Positions 7,060 to 16,198 of a stretch of DNA of 64,000 nt are shown piece by piece. The notes beneath the pieces were generated by a model, which saw only the letters and a program-made list of their open reading frames with translations, did no database searches and was not told where the DNA came from. Positions within the stretch are counted from its first letter, which is position 1. Every line of letters begins with the position of its first letter. The stretch is from contig NZ_CM002139.1 of assembly GCF_000454545.1 (NCBI RefSeq), positions 4,420,016 to 4,484,015 of the forward strand, in the 5' to 3' direction. The DNA comes from Xanthomonas cassavae CFBP 4642. GTDB taxonomy: Bacteria > Pseudomonadota > Gammaproteobacteria > Xanthomonadales > Xanthomonadaceae. Position numbers and translations under genes: made by a program.

Positions 7060-9084
7060 TCATCCCGCCATGCCGTTGTGCCGCAGCAATGCGTCGATGC
7101 TCGGCGCACGCCCACGGAAGGCGCGAAAGTTGTCGGCCGCGCTGCGGCTGCCACCGCGCGACAACACCTCGAAGCGAAAACGTGCACCCGTTTCAGCGAC
7201 CTGTTCCGGCGCCTCTTCGAACGCGGCATAGGCATCGGCGCTGAGCACTTCGGCCCACTTGTAGCTGTAATAGCCGGCTGCGTAACCGCCTGCGAAAATA
7301 TGGCTGAACTGATGCGGGAAGCGATTCCACGCCGGCGGACGATTGACCGCCACTTCGTCGCGCACGCGTTCGATCAGCTGCAGCACGCTGTCGTGCACCG
7401 GGTCGAAGCTGCTGTGCAGCTGCATGTCGAACAACGCAAATTCCAGCTGGCGCACGGTGGACATGCCGCTCTGGAAATTGCGCGCGGCCAGCAGGCGGTC
7501 GAACAGGTTGCGCGGCAGCGGTTCGCCCGTCTGCACATGCGCGGTCATCGTCTGCACGCGCTCCCATTCCCAGCAGAAGTTCTCCATGAACTGGCTGGGC
7601 AGCTCCACCGCGTCCCACTCCACGCCGTTGATGCCGGCCACACCGAGCTCGCCGATACAGGTGAGCAACTGGTGCAGGCCATGGCCCATTTCATGGAACA
7701 GCGTGGTGACTTCGCCGTGCCGGAACGTGGCCGGTGCATCGCCACTGCCGCGGCCGAAATTGCACACCAGATACACCAGCGGCGTCTGCACGCCGTTGGC
7801 GGTGTCGCGGCGATTGCGGCAATCGTCCATCCAGGCACCGCCGCGCTTGCCTTCGCGCGCGTAGAGATCCAGATAGAACTGGCCGACCAGCGCGCCTTGC
7901 GCATCTTCGAGCCGGTAGAACCGCACATCCGGATGCCACACCGGCGCGCTGTCCGGCTTGACCGTAAGCCCGTACAGGCTATGGATCACATCGAACAGGC
8001 CGGCCAGCACTTTCGGCTCGGTGAAGTATTGCTTCACTTCCTGCTCGGAGAAGCTGTAGCGGGCCTGCTTGAGCTTTTCGCTGGCGTAGGCCAGGTCCCA
8101 GGCCTGCAGTGCGTCCAGGCCGAGTTCGTCGCGGGCGAAGGCGTCCAGTTCGGCGCGGTCGCGCTGCGCATACGGCTTGGCACGCACCGCCAGATCGCGC
8201 AGGAACCCCATCACTTCAGCCGGACTCTGCGCCATCTTGATGGCGATGGAATACTCCGCGTAACTGGCAAAGCCGAGCAGCTGCGCCAGCTCGGCGCGCA
8301 GCGCGAGAATGCGATCGATGTTGGCGCTGTTGTCCAGCGCCGCGTCGCCGAACTCGGAAGCGCGCTCGGCGTTGGCGCGATAAAGCGTTGCACGCAATTG
8401 GCGACTATCGGCATCGGTCTGCACCGGCAGGTAGCACGGCATCTGCAAGGTGAACTTCCACCCTGGCACGCCGTCCTTTTCTGCGGCCGCGCGCGCGGCA
8501 GCGATCACTTCGGCCGGCAGACCCGACAGCTGGGTGTCGTCTTCGGTCACGTACGACCAGGCATCGGTGGCATCGAGCACGTTCTGCGAAAACTTCGCCG
8601 CCAGTGCCGACAGTTCTTCCTGGATCTGCGCAAAGCGCGCCTTGGCGGCGTCGTCCAGCTCGGCACCGCCGAGCCGGAAATCGCGCAGCGCGTTGTCCAG
8701 CACCTTGCGCCGGGCTTCATCGTAGTGCGCAGCTTCCGACGACTGCGCCAGCGCATTGTACTGCGCGTACAGCGCCAGGTTCTGGCCCAGCGCGCTGCCG
8801 AAGCGGCTCACCTTGGGCAGGTTGCTGTTGTAGGCCTCGCGCAACTCGGGGGTGTTCATCACTGCCTGCAGATGGCCCACCTGCCCCCAGGCGCGCCAGA
8901 GCCGCTCGGTGGCGTCGTCCAGCGGCACCACGAAGCTGTCCCAGCTGACCGGGCCGACCTGTTCGGCCGCCTTCACTGCCGCCTCGGCCTGCGCCAGCAG
9001 CTGGTCGATCGCCGGGCCCACATGCTCTGGACCGATCGCATCGAAGGACGGCAGTCCGGAGAGGTCGAGCAAGGGATTGGTCAT
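7060..9084 (-). CDS. prlC: oligopeptidase A (M3 zinc metallopeptidase)
   Basis: Cytoplasmic oligopeptidase that degrades short peptides, including cleaved signal peptides. At 674 residues it is the normal family length (E. coli about 680). The zinc motif HEMGHGLHQLL begins near residue 464, with two His ligands and the catalytic Glu, and the M3 C-terminal segment GGYAAGYYSYKWAEVLSADAYAAF is present and complete. The start MTNPLLDLSGLP has GGAGCG just upstream. The gene stands alone between the SH3 gene and the cysteine-synthase-like gene, all on the minus strand. Confidence 0.95.
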   Translation of the reverse strand: MTNPLLDLSGLPSFDAIGPEHVGPAIDQLLAQAEAAVKAAEQVGPVSWDSFVVPLDDATERLWRAWGQVGHLQAVMNTPELREAYNSNLPKVSRFGSALGQNLALYAQYNALAQSSEAAHYDEARRKVLDNALRDFRLGGAELDDAAKARFAQIQEELSALAAKFSQNVLDATDAWSYVTEDDTQLSGLPAEVIAAARAAAEKDGVPGWKFTLQMPCYLPVQTDADSRQLRATLYRANAERASEFGDAALDNSANIDRILALRAELAQLLGFASYAEYSIAIKMAQSPAEVMGFLRDLAVRAKPYAQRDRAELDAFARDELGLDALQAWDLAYASEKLKQARYSFSEQEVKQYFTEPKVLAGLFDVIHSLYGLTVKPDSAPVWHPDVRFYRLEDAQGALVGQFYLDLYAREGKRGGAWMDDCRNRRDTANGVQTPLVYLVCNFGRGSGDAPATFRHGEVTTLFHEMGHGLHQLLTCIGELGVAGINGVEWDAVELPSQFMENFCWEWERVQTMTAHVQTGEPLPRNLFDRLLAARNFQSGMSTVRQLEFALFDMQLHSSFDPVHDSVLQLIERVRDEVAVNRPPAWNRFPHQFSHIFAGGYAAGYYSYKWAEVLSADAYAAFEEAPEQVAETGARFRFEVLSRGGSRSAADNFRAFRGRAPSIDALLRHNGMAG

Positions 9085-9180
9085 GGAGCGCTCCGGCGAT
9101 GGACTGGATCAGGGGAAGGGACAAGCGGCACGCGGCGGTGTACGCGGGCGCGTGCACCATCTACCGCAACGATATGGCGG

Positions 9181-10284
9181 TCATTCCAGCGCAGCACAAG
9201 GCAGCGGCGGCAACACACCGCCGTTGACTGCGCTGGCAATGGCCGCGTCGCTGTCGGCGGTGTCGATCTCGCGCGCCACATACCAGGCCGGGTCGTAGTA
9301 ACTATGCGCGTAACGCTCGCCGGCATCGCACAGGATGGTGACGATGGAGCCCTGCCGGCCTTCCTCGCGCATGCGCTGGGCGGCCTGCAGCACGCCGACG
9401 AAGTTGGTGCCGGTGGAACCGCCCACGCGGCGGCCCAGGGTGGCGCTGACGTGGCGCATGGCCGCCAGGCTCAGCGCGTCGGGCACTTTGACCATCGCAT
9501 CCACGCAGGTGGCAATGAAGCTGGACTCCACCCGCGGCCGGCCGATGCCTTCGATACGCGAGCCGCCGGTGATGATCAATTCCTTGGGGCACTGCCCGTC
9601 CACCGCGCGGCAGTAGCCATCGAAGAACACCGACACTTCCGGGTCGGCGCACAGGATGCGGGTGGCGTGGCGCCGGTAGCGCACATAGCGCCCCAGGGTG
9701 GCGCTGGTGCCGCCGGTGCCGGGGCTGCACACGATCCATTCCGGAATCGGGTGCGGCTCTTCGGCCAGCTGCTTGAAGATCGATTCGGCGATGTTGTTGT
9801 TGGCGCGCCAGTCGGTGGCGCGCTCGGCGTAGGTGAACTGGTCCATGAAGTGCCCGCCGGTCTCGCGTGCGAGCTGGTGCGAGGCGCTGTCCAGGTCGCA
9901 GGCGCGCTCCACCAAATGACAGCGCCCGCCCTGGAACTCGATCGCGGCGATCTTTTCCGGCGAGGTCGAGGCCGGCATCACCGCGATGAAAGGCACTCCC
10001 AGCAGGCGCGCGAAATACGCTTCGGACACGGCGGTGGAGCCGCTGGAGGCTTCGATCACCGGGCGGCCCGCGCGCAGCCAGCCATTGGTCAGCGCGTACA
10101 GGAACAGCGACCGCGCCAACCGGTGCTTGAGGCTGCCGGTGGGGTGGCTGGACTCGTCCTTGAAGTACAGGTCGATGCCCGGATAGCCTGGCAAATCCAT
10201 GGGGATCAGATGGGTATCGGCCGAACGGTTGAAATCGGCCTCGATCTTCTGGATGGCGGCGGCCACCCACTGGCGCTGCGACAT
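9181..10284 (-). CDS. PLP-dependent cysteine synthase family enzyme
   Basis: Fold type II PLP enzyme acting on a sulfur or hydroxy amino acid; the exact reaction is not settled by sequence. Lys53 in PTGSLKHR is the PLP Schiff-base lysine. [19 protein letters not shown] is the asparagine/serine loop, here with Ser-Ser-Gly-Ser rather than the SGNTG of Cys[15 protein letters not shown] binds the phosphate. The C-terminal part keeps TGTNFVG and [16 protein letters not shown], typical of the cysteine synthase/desulfhydrase group with a C-terminal extension. The chosen start is ATG at 10284 (MSQRQW); a GTG two codons upstream is possible. L-cysteine desulfhydrase is a reasonable alternative to synthase. 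Confidence 0.85.
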   Translation of the reverse strand: MSQRQWVAAAIQKIEADFNRSADTHLIPMDLPGYPGIDLYFKDESSHPTGSLKHRLARSLFLYALTNGWLRAGRPVIEASSGSTAVSEAYFARLLGVPFIAVMPASTSPEKIAAIEFQGGRCHLVERACDLDSASHQLARETGGHFMDQFTYAERATDWRANNNIAESIFKQLAEEPHPIPEWIVCSPGTGGTSATLGRYVRYRRHATRILCADPEVSVFFDGYCRAVDGQCPKELIITGGSRIEGIGRPRVESSFIATCVDAMVKVPDALSLAAMRHVSATLGRRVGGSTGTNFVGVLQAAQRMREEGRQGSIVTILCDAGERYAHSYYDPAWYVAREIDTADSDAAIASAVNGGVLPPLPCAALE

Positions 10285-10376
10285 GGGCACGGACGTGATG
10301 CGAAAGAGACGCCAATTCTACCGCCGCCAGGCGCACACCCGCGGCAGGCGGTCATCGGGCGGACAGTCCGGAGCCG

Positions 10377-10814
10377 ATGGTATGCTGGCCGCATCTGTTT
10401 CCGCCGCGAGCGCCTGTGCTGCATTGCCTGCTCCGCCTGCTGCTGTGCCTGTGTCTGGTCGCCAACACGGCCACCGGCGCGTGGGCGTCGGTGGGCATGG
10501 CGATGCCGGAGCTGGCCATGCCGCAGCCGGCTGCGCATGGGGCGGGGCATGCGGCAAGCGCCGATGCCATGCCCTGTCATGAGGACATGGCGCCGCTGGC
10601 CCCGACCCGGCCCGACAACGCGTCCCACCATGCGCACGCGGCCGACTGCTGCAGGCTGGGCAGCTGCGACTGCCTGCAACACTGCAACCTGGCCTTGCTG
10701 ACCCTGCCGGCGATACCTGCCGGCCTGCCCGGCCGCCCGGCACTGCCGGCGATTCCGGCCGACGGGCGTGGTAGCCCGGTACCCGACCAGCCGGTTCGAC
10801 CTCCCATCGGCTGA
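10377..10814 (+). CDS. copL: CopL-like copper regulatory protein
   Basis: Small Cys/His/Met-rich protein directly upstream of copA. In xanthomonads CopL in this position is required for copper-inducible expression of copAB. A hydrophobic N-terminal segment (LHCLLRLLLCLCLVANTATGAWAS) could be a signal peptide. Metal-ligand clusters follow: MAMPELAMPQ, HAASADAMPCHEDM and HHAHAADCCRLGSCDCLQHC. The start is uncertain: ATG at 10377 or GTG at 10416, which would put the hydrophobic segment at the very N-terminus. The sequence is less conserved than CopA, so the name rests on position plus composition. Confidence 0.75.
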   Translation: MVCWPHLFPPRAPVLHCLLRLLLCLCLVANTATGAWASVGMAMPELAMPQPAAHGAGHAASADAMPCHEDMAPLAPTRPDNASHHAHAADCCRLGSCDCLQHCNLALLTLPAIPAGLPGRPALPAIPADGRGSPVPDQPVRPPIG

Positions 10815-11036
10815 GCGCAGCCGACACCACGGCGGCGCTCGGCGGCGGGTACGTGCAGCGGTCGCGGGGATCTTCCCGCCCCGCATGTTCACGCCCGCTT
10901 CCCGCGTCGTCCATGCCCCTGCCGTTTCGCGCGGGTGTGTTGGCTGCCCTGATCGCTCTTCGCCCTGCATCGATGGATGCGGGATCTCTCAGCGATGCGT
11001 TGCGTCTGCCAGTCCGGTGGGCGCACCGGAGGTGTC

Positions 11037-12818
11037 ATGTCGTCCGATACTCCTGTCTTCACTCCAACCGCCAACCACGGAATCAGCCGGCGCCGTTTCG
11101 TGCAGGGCTTGGCCCTGGGCGGTGTGGCAGCCGCCGGCCTGTGGCGCGGCGATGCACGCGCTGCCGGCGCGATGGTCACGCCGGTGCTGCACGGTAGTCG
11201 CCACTCGCTGCAGATCGGCCAGCGGCCGGTCAATCTCACCGGGCGCACGCGCCCGGCCATCACGGTCAACCAGAGCCTGCGGGCACCGATCCTGCGCTGG
11301 CGCGAGGGCGACACCGTCAGCGTGCGGGTGCGCAACACCCTGCCCGACCAGCCCACCTCGCTGCATTGGCACGGCCTGCTGCTGCCGGCCAACATGGACG
11401 GCGTGCCGGGCATGAGCTTCGACGGCATTGCGCCGGGCCAGGAGTACCACTACCGCTTCGCGCTGCGTCAATCCGGCACCTACTGGTACCACAGCCATTC
11501 CATGTTCCAGGAGCAGGCCGGCCTGTATGGCGCCATCGTGATCGACCCGCTGGCACCGCCGCCGTACCGCTGCGATCGCGAACACGTGGTGCTGCTCTCT
11601 GACTGGACCGACCTGGATCCGGCCGCGCTGTTTCGCCGCTTGAAGCAGATGCCCAGCCACGACAACTACGCCCAGCGCACGGTGGGCGATTTCCTGCGCG
11701 ATGCGCGCGATGATGGTTTGCGGGCAACGCTGGCCGATCGCGGCATGTGGGGGCGCATGCGCATGACCCCGACCGACCTGTCGGACGTCAACGCCAACAC
11801 CTACACGTACCTGCTCAACGGCGTGGCGCCTGCCGGCAACTGGACCGGGTTGTTCGCGCCGGGCGAAAAGGTGTTGCTGCGGTTCATCAACGGCTCGTCG
11901 ATGACCTACTTCGACATCCGCATCCCCGGCCTGCGCATGACCGTGGTCGCGGCCGATGGCCAGTACGTGCATCCGGTCAGCGTGGACGAGCTGCGGATTG
12001 CCGCGGCCGAGACCTACGACGTGCTGGTCGAACCCACCGGCCAGGACGCCTTTACGCTATTTGCGCAGGACATGGGACGCACCGGCTTTGCCTGCGGCAC
12101 GCTGGCGGTGCGCAACGGCCTGCAGGCACCGATTCCGGCGCTGGACCCGCGCGCGATCCTGACCATGCAGGACATGGGGCATGGCGATGGCATGCGCCAC
12201 ACACTCCCGGCAATGCACGGCGCACCCGGCATGCAGGCGGCGCACGGGACGCACACCATGCACTCGCATGATCCCGCCCAGGCGCACGACACCACCCCGC
12301 ACCACGCCGCCAGCGAAGACGGCAACCCCCTGATCGACATGCGCAGCAATGCCACCGCACCGCGCCTGGACGACCCCGGCGTGGGCCTGCGCGACAACGG
12401 CCGTCGTGTGCTGCGCTACGGCGACCTGCACAGCCTGTTCGAAGATCCGGATGGCCGCCAACCCGGGCGCGAGATCGAACTGCATCTGACCGGGCATATG
12501 GAAAAATTCGCCTGGTCGTTCGACGGCGTGGCGTTCGCCTCGGCCGAGCCCCTGCGGCTGCGCTACGGTGAGCGGCTACGCATGGTGCTGGTCAACGACA
12601 CCATGATGCAGCACCCCATCCACCTGCACGGCATGTGGAGCGATCTGGAAGATGCCGATGGCAATTTCCAGGTCCGCAAGCACACCATCGACATGCCGCC
12701 GGGCACGCGCCGCAGTTATCGCGTCCACGCCGATGCACTGGGCCGTTGGGCCTATCACTGCCATCTGCTGTACCACATGGAAGCGGGCATGATGCGCGAA
12801 GTGCGGGTGGAGGCATGA
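11037..12818 (+). CDS. copA: periplasmic multicopper oxidase CopA
   Basis: Copper resistance oxidase exported folded by the Tat system and thought to oxidise or sequester periplasmic Cu(I). The ATG at 11037 has GGAGG six bases upstream. Residues 17-21 are a Tat motif (SRRRF) before a hydrophobic stretch ending at DARAAG. The four copper-binding blocks are all present: HWHG, WYHSHS, HPIHLHG and HCHLLYHMEAGM, supplying type 1, 2 and 3 sites. A Met/His-rich insert lies at about residues 385-430 (MQDMGHGDGMRH, MHGAPGMQ, HTMHSHD), as in CopA of plant pathogens. Its last bases overlap copB by ATGA, so the two are translationally coupled. Confidence 0.95.
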   Translation: MSSDTPVFTPTANHGISRRRFVQGLALGGVAAAGLWRGDARAAGAMVTPVLHGSRHSLQIGQRPVNLTGRTRPAITVNQSLRAPILRWREGDTVSVRVRNTLPDQPTSLHWHGLLLPANMDGVPGMSFDGIAPGQEYHYRFALRQSGTYWYHSHSMFQEQAGLYGAIVIDPLAPPPYRCDREHVVLLSDWTDLDPAALFRRLKQMPSHDNYAQRTVGDFLRDARDDGLRATLADRGMWGRMRMTPTDLSDVNANTYTYLLNGVAPAGNWTGLFAPGEKVLLRFINGSSMTYFDIRIPGLRMTVVAADGQYVHPVSVDELRIAAAETYDVLVEPTGQDAFTLFAQDMGRTGFACGTLAVRNGLQAPIPALDPRAILTMQDMGHGDGMRHTLPAMHGAPGMQAAHGTHTMHSHDPAQAHDTTPHHAASEDGNPLIDMRSNATAPRLDDPGVGLRDNGRRVLRYGDLHSLFEDPDGRQPGREIELHLTGHMEKFAWSFDGVAFASAEPLRLRYGERLRMVLVNDTMMQHPIHLHGMWSDLEDADGNFQVRKHTIDMPPGTRRSYRVHADALGRWAYHCHLLYHMEAGMMREVRVEA

Positions 12819-14236
12819 GCATGCTCGCGCTACGTCTGCTGGTGGTGGGCACCTGGTTGTTCAGCGCATCGCTGGCCGCGCAGGACCACACGCATGATGC
12901 GCTGAACGCCGCTGCGCATGGCGCGCATGCAGCAGCGCTGCAGGCCGGCGACACAGCAGGCGCACCCGCTGCACAAGACTCGCAGGCAGCGACGGCTGCT
13001 GCGTCGACCTCTTCGCAGGAAACCATGCCTGCGATGACGCCTGCGCACGATCAGCACCCTGGTGGAGCGCAGGCGATGACGGAGACCTCGGGCACTGCTG
13101 CGAACGATGCTGCTGCATCCTCGGCGGCGCCGGCAGCGACGGGGGCTGCACAACCGCAGCATCAGCACGGTCGGCCGGTAGACCAGAACACCGCAGCGCC
13201 AATGGATCATTCGCAGATGTCGCATGCCGGCATGGACCATGGCGCCATGCATCGCGCCGAGATGGAACACGGTGCGATGGAGGCGATGGGCCACGATTCC
13301 GCCGACCAGGCTGCTGAGGCAACGGAGCACGGCGCGACGTTACAGGGTTCGATAAAGAGCGAGATGCATCACGAGGTGAAGGATCACCGCGCACCGCGGC
13401 CTGCTCCGATGACCCACGACGCGATGCAGCACGGCTCGAGCGCGCACGACGGCATGGAGCATCGTTCAATGGACCATCGTGCACACGCCGCGCCGACGCC
13501 TGCATCGCCGGTTGGCACGGGGCTGCCACGCGAACCGATTCCGACACCGACCGCCGAAGAGATTGCCGCCGCCTTTTCGCCACTGCAGGCACACGCGATG
13601 CACGGCGCAGGCATCAACCACTACATCCTGCTCGATCGCATGGAAGCGGTCGATACCGATCGCGGCACCGGCCAGGACTGGGAGGCACGCGCCTGGATCG
13701 GCGGCGACATCGACCGCCTGTGGTTACGCAGCGAGGGCGCGCGGGACAGCGTCCGCACCCAATCCGCGTCGTTTGAGGCCTTTTACGGTCACGCGATCTC
13801 GCCGTGGTGGGATCTGCTGGTCGGCGCACGCCAGGATCTTGCCCCGGGTGATCGCCGCAGCTGGGCCGCCTTTGGCGTACAGGGCCTGGCGCCCTACAAG
13901 TTCGAAACCGAAGCCACGCTGTCTCTGGGCAGTGGCGGCCGCGCTGCGCTGCGCCTGGAAGGCGAGTACGACGTTCTGCTCACCAATCGGTTGATCCTGC
14001 AGCCACGCGTGGAAGCGGACATCGCCCTCACCGACGATGAGCGGCGCGGGATCGGCAGTGGCCTGGAGCAGGTGGACGCCGGGGTACGGCTGCGCTATGA
14101 GTTCACCCGCCGTTTTGCACCGTATATCGGCTGGGTGCATACCCGCAGCTTCGGCGATGCCGCACGACGCGCCACGCTGGAAGGCGAGCGCCCACGCGAC
14201 AGCCAGTTCGTTGCCGGCATCCGTCTCTGGTTCTGA
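12815..14236 (+). CDS. copB: outer-membrane copper resistance protein CopB
   Basis: Outer-membrane partner of CopA, thought to bind copper and limit its entry. The start ATG at 12815 overlaps the copA stop. A signal peptide (MSMLALRLLVVGTWLFSASLAAQ) precedes a roughly 200-residue low-complexity region with many Met and His, including MDHSQMSHAGMDHGAMHRAEMEHG-type repeats. Residues about 265-473 are the CopB beta-barrel domain (INHYILLDRMEAVDTDRGTGQDWEARAW to QFVAGIRLWF). The Met/His region is longer than in many chromosomal CopB proteins and its repeats may vary in number between strains. Confidence 0.92.
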   Translation: MSMLALRLLVVGTWLFSASLAAQDHTHDALNAAAHGAHAAALQAGDTAGAPAAQDSQAATAAASTSSQETMPAMTPAHDQHPGGAQAMTETSGTAANDAAASSAAPAATGAAQPQHQHGRPVDQNTAAPMDHSQMSHAGMDHGAMHRAEMEHGAMEAMGHDSADQAAEATEHGATLQGSIKSEMHHEVKDHRAPRPAPMTHDAMQHGSSAHDGMEHRSMDHRAHAAPTPASPVGTGLPREPIPTPTAEEIAAAFSPLQAHAMHGAGINHYILLDRMEAVDTDRGTGQDWEARAWIGGDIDRLWLRSEGARDSVRTQSASFEAFYGHAISPWWDLLVGARQDLAPGDRRSWAAFGVQGLAPYKFETEATLSLGSGGRAALRLEGEYDVLLTNRLILQPRVEADIALTDDERRGIGSGLEQVDAGVRLRYEFTRRFAPYIGWVHTRSFGDAARRATLEGERPRDSQFVAGIRLWF

Positions 14237-14489
14237 CGCCGGTGCACGGCTGCGTCATCGCGGTGCCAGTTGCGCCGACCCCCGCTTGTTTCTGCAGGCG
14301 AGCGTGGGCCGCGATCGATCGGGCGAACTGGCAATCCGCCGTGCAAGGTTACTTCCAACACGCCGCACATCCACACGCCGTGGTGCAACACGCCATTGCG
14401 TGCCGCAGACATGGCGCCCACCCGCGTCCCGCTAAACTTCCCGTCCTGCGCACCTGGCCCGCGCACCCGATCCACTCGAGGAAACCACA

Positions 14490-15014
14490 ATGCCTTCGAC
14501 CGACCTGCAACAGGTACCCGGCGCCAGCGCCGCCCCCGCCGACACGCGTGGCTTCGTGTTCAACCACACCATGCTGCGCGTCAAGGACGCCCAGCGTTCG
14601 CTAGATTTCTACACCCGCGTGCTGGGCTTCCGCCTGCTCGATGCCCGTCATTTCGCCGATGCGAACTTCAGCCTGTATTTTCTGGCGCTGGTGCCCGACA
14701 CCACCGCCATTCCCGATCAGGATGACGCGCGGCGACTGTGGATGGCCGGCATCCCCGGCGTGCTGGAGCTCACCCACAACCACGGCACCGAGACTCAGGA
14801 CGGGCCGGTCTATCACGACGGCAACAGCGACCCGCGCGGCTTCGGTCATCTCTGCGTCTCGGTGCCGGACATCCACGCCGCCTGCGCACGCTTCGACAGC
14901 CTCAACGTGCCCTATCAGAAGCGCCTGGAAGATGGCCGCATGAAGCACCTGGCCTTCATCAAGGACCCGGATGGCTATTGGGTGGAGATCATTTCCAATA
15001 CCCCGTTGGCATAA
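14490..15014 (+). CDS. gloA: lactoylglutathione lyase (glyoxalase I)
   Basis: Converts the hemithioacetal of methylglyoxal and glutathione into S-lactoylglutathione in the cytoplasm. At 174 residues it belongs to the longer, human-like class, with FNHTMLRVKD at the N-terminus. The four expected metal ligands can be placed at His26, Glu93 (GVLELTHN), His120 (GFGHLCV) and Glu166 (YWVEIISN). AGGAAA lies upstream of the ATG. The 253 bases between copB and this gene hold no other gene that I can support. Confidence 0.94.
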   Translation: MPSTDLQQVPGASAAPADTRGFVFNHTMLRVKDAQRSLDFYTRVLGFRLLDARHFADANFSLYFLALVPDTTAIPDQDDARRLWMAGIPGVLELTHNHGTETQDGPVYHDGNSDPRGFGHLCVSVPDIHAACARFDSLNVPYQKRLEDGRMKHLAFIKDPDGYWVEIISNTPLA

Positions 15015-15216
15015 CTACGCAAGCCACACCCGCGAACCCTCACAGTGCAGCGGAATGGTCATTCAACCGCCAGCACTTAGCGCTGAAGGCTTGCGCATCC
15101 CTGCCATGACGCCCCCACCCGACAGGCGTCCTGGTCTGGCAACGCCTGGCGCGACGACTGGACACAATGCCGCGCTGGAGTAGACTTTCGCCGCCCTCCG
15201 CAATGGATGCACCCGA

Positions 15217-16119
15217 ATGCTCGTCAGGAAGATTCCACTGATCCTTGCGTTAGCAACGATTGCCGCCTGCAGGCCGGCGCCACCGGATGCCGCAGCGTCA
15301 AAGGCGACTCCCCCCGCGGCCCGTACCGCCGCACGACCTTCAGACAAAGATGCTTCTCCCATGCAGGATGCAACCCAGGGTTCAACCCAACAGCTCCAGC
15401 CGCCCCGCCAGGACAGCGTGCTGTATTTCATCAGCAACGTCGATGGCGACGGCGCAACGTCCTACAAAGTCGCCAATGGCAGCTGGATCAATTACTGGTA
15501 CGGCTTTCAATTCGAACTCGGCGGTACGCGTTACTACACCGGCTTCGCCTGGGAGACGCCCGAACTTCATGGCGCCGAGCGCGAGAATCATTACCCCGCG
15601 CCAGGCACCAAGGTGACCTTGGCCCACGCCACTTTCGTGACCAGCGAACCGGGAAGCAAAACGCCCTGGAAGCTGCTTGGGGCAGAACCCTACATTGGCG
15701 AGTTCGGCGGCATGGAACAGGGCAACACCGTCGACACGACACGTAAGCCACAGACCTTCGTCACCGACGACAGCCGCCTGGTGCTGGCCGTGCCGACCTG
15801 GAGCCTGCAGTCGGGCGTACGGATCCTTTCCTACGACGCACTCGTGTTCAACCCGAAGGAAACCGAGGACGTCAACGACAAGCATTGGACGTACATCGGC
15901 AATCTCCCGGCCGGTGAAGACAATGGTGCGAGTTGTGGAGAGGACGCGCCTGGAAAGATTCCCTGCATCAAGAACACCAGCACGCTTGAGTTTGTTCCAC
16001 AGGCCGGGCTGCCCGCCTTGCAGGTAAAGGTCTCGGCCAACCCTCCGACGAACGCGGGTGACGAAACAGTCGTATACCGTTACGATGCGGCCCAGAAATC
16101 GTATTTGCCGACCCCTTGA
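15217..16119 (+). CDS. putative X-Tfi immunity lipoprotein of the cell-wall effector
   Basis: Predicted periplasmic lipoprotein that would block the peptidoglycan-degrading effector encoded 79 bases downstream. Residues 1-18 are a lipoprotein signal (MLVRKIPLILALATIAAC) with Arg after Cys18, compatible with outer-membrane sorting. A proline/alanine-rich tether of about 50 residues leads to a compact domain rich in aromatic residues and beta-type pattern (VLYFISNVDGDG, SWINYWYGFQFELGGTRYYTGFAW). I do not recognise a named family. The function is inferred from its place directly before an XVIPCD effector and from its lipoprotein signal, the normal arrangement of X-Tfi/X-Tfe pairs. Confidence 0.75.
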   Translation: MLVRKIPLILALATIAACRPAPPDAAASKATPPAARTAARPSDKDASPMQDATQGSTQQLQPPRQDSVLYFISNVDGDGATSYKVANGSWINYWYGFQFELGGTRYYTGFAWETPELHGAERENHYPAPGTKVTLAHATFVTSEPGSKTPWKLLGAEPYIGEFGGMEQGNTVDTTRKPQTFVTDDSRLVLAVPTWSLQSGVRILSYDALVFNPKETEDVNDKHWTYIGNLPAGEDNGASCGEDAPGKIPCIKNTSTLEFVPQAGLPALQVKVSANPPTNAGDETVVYRYDAAQKSYLPTP

Positions 16120-16154
16120 TACAGAACCAAAGGAATTGGTTCGGGCGGCGTACC

Positions 16155-16176
16155 GCTGCAGCCACGTGGCTGCAGC
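16155..16176. promoter_or_regulatory. perfect 22-bp palindrome between immunity and effector genes
   Basis: Two 11-base arms, GCTGCAGCCAC and GTGGCTGCAGC, are exact reverse complements with no spacer. The palindrome ends 22 bases before the effector start and lies after the immunity stop. It could be a dyad-binding site or an RNA stem that lowers read-through into the toxin gene. No T-run follows, so it is not a standard terminator. Confidence 0.6.
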
Positions 16177-16198
16177 ACTCAATCAAGGACCTTGAGCG

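Noticed and set aside
6838..10701. A 1,287-codon plus-strand open frame opposite prlC and the cysteine-synthase-like gene
   Set aside because: Shadow frame in high-GC DNA. The minus-strand genes have complete family motifs and the shadow shows only antisense composition.
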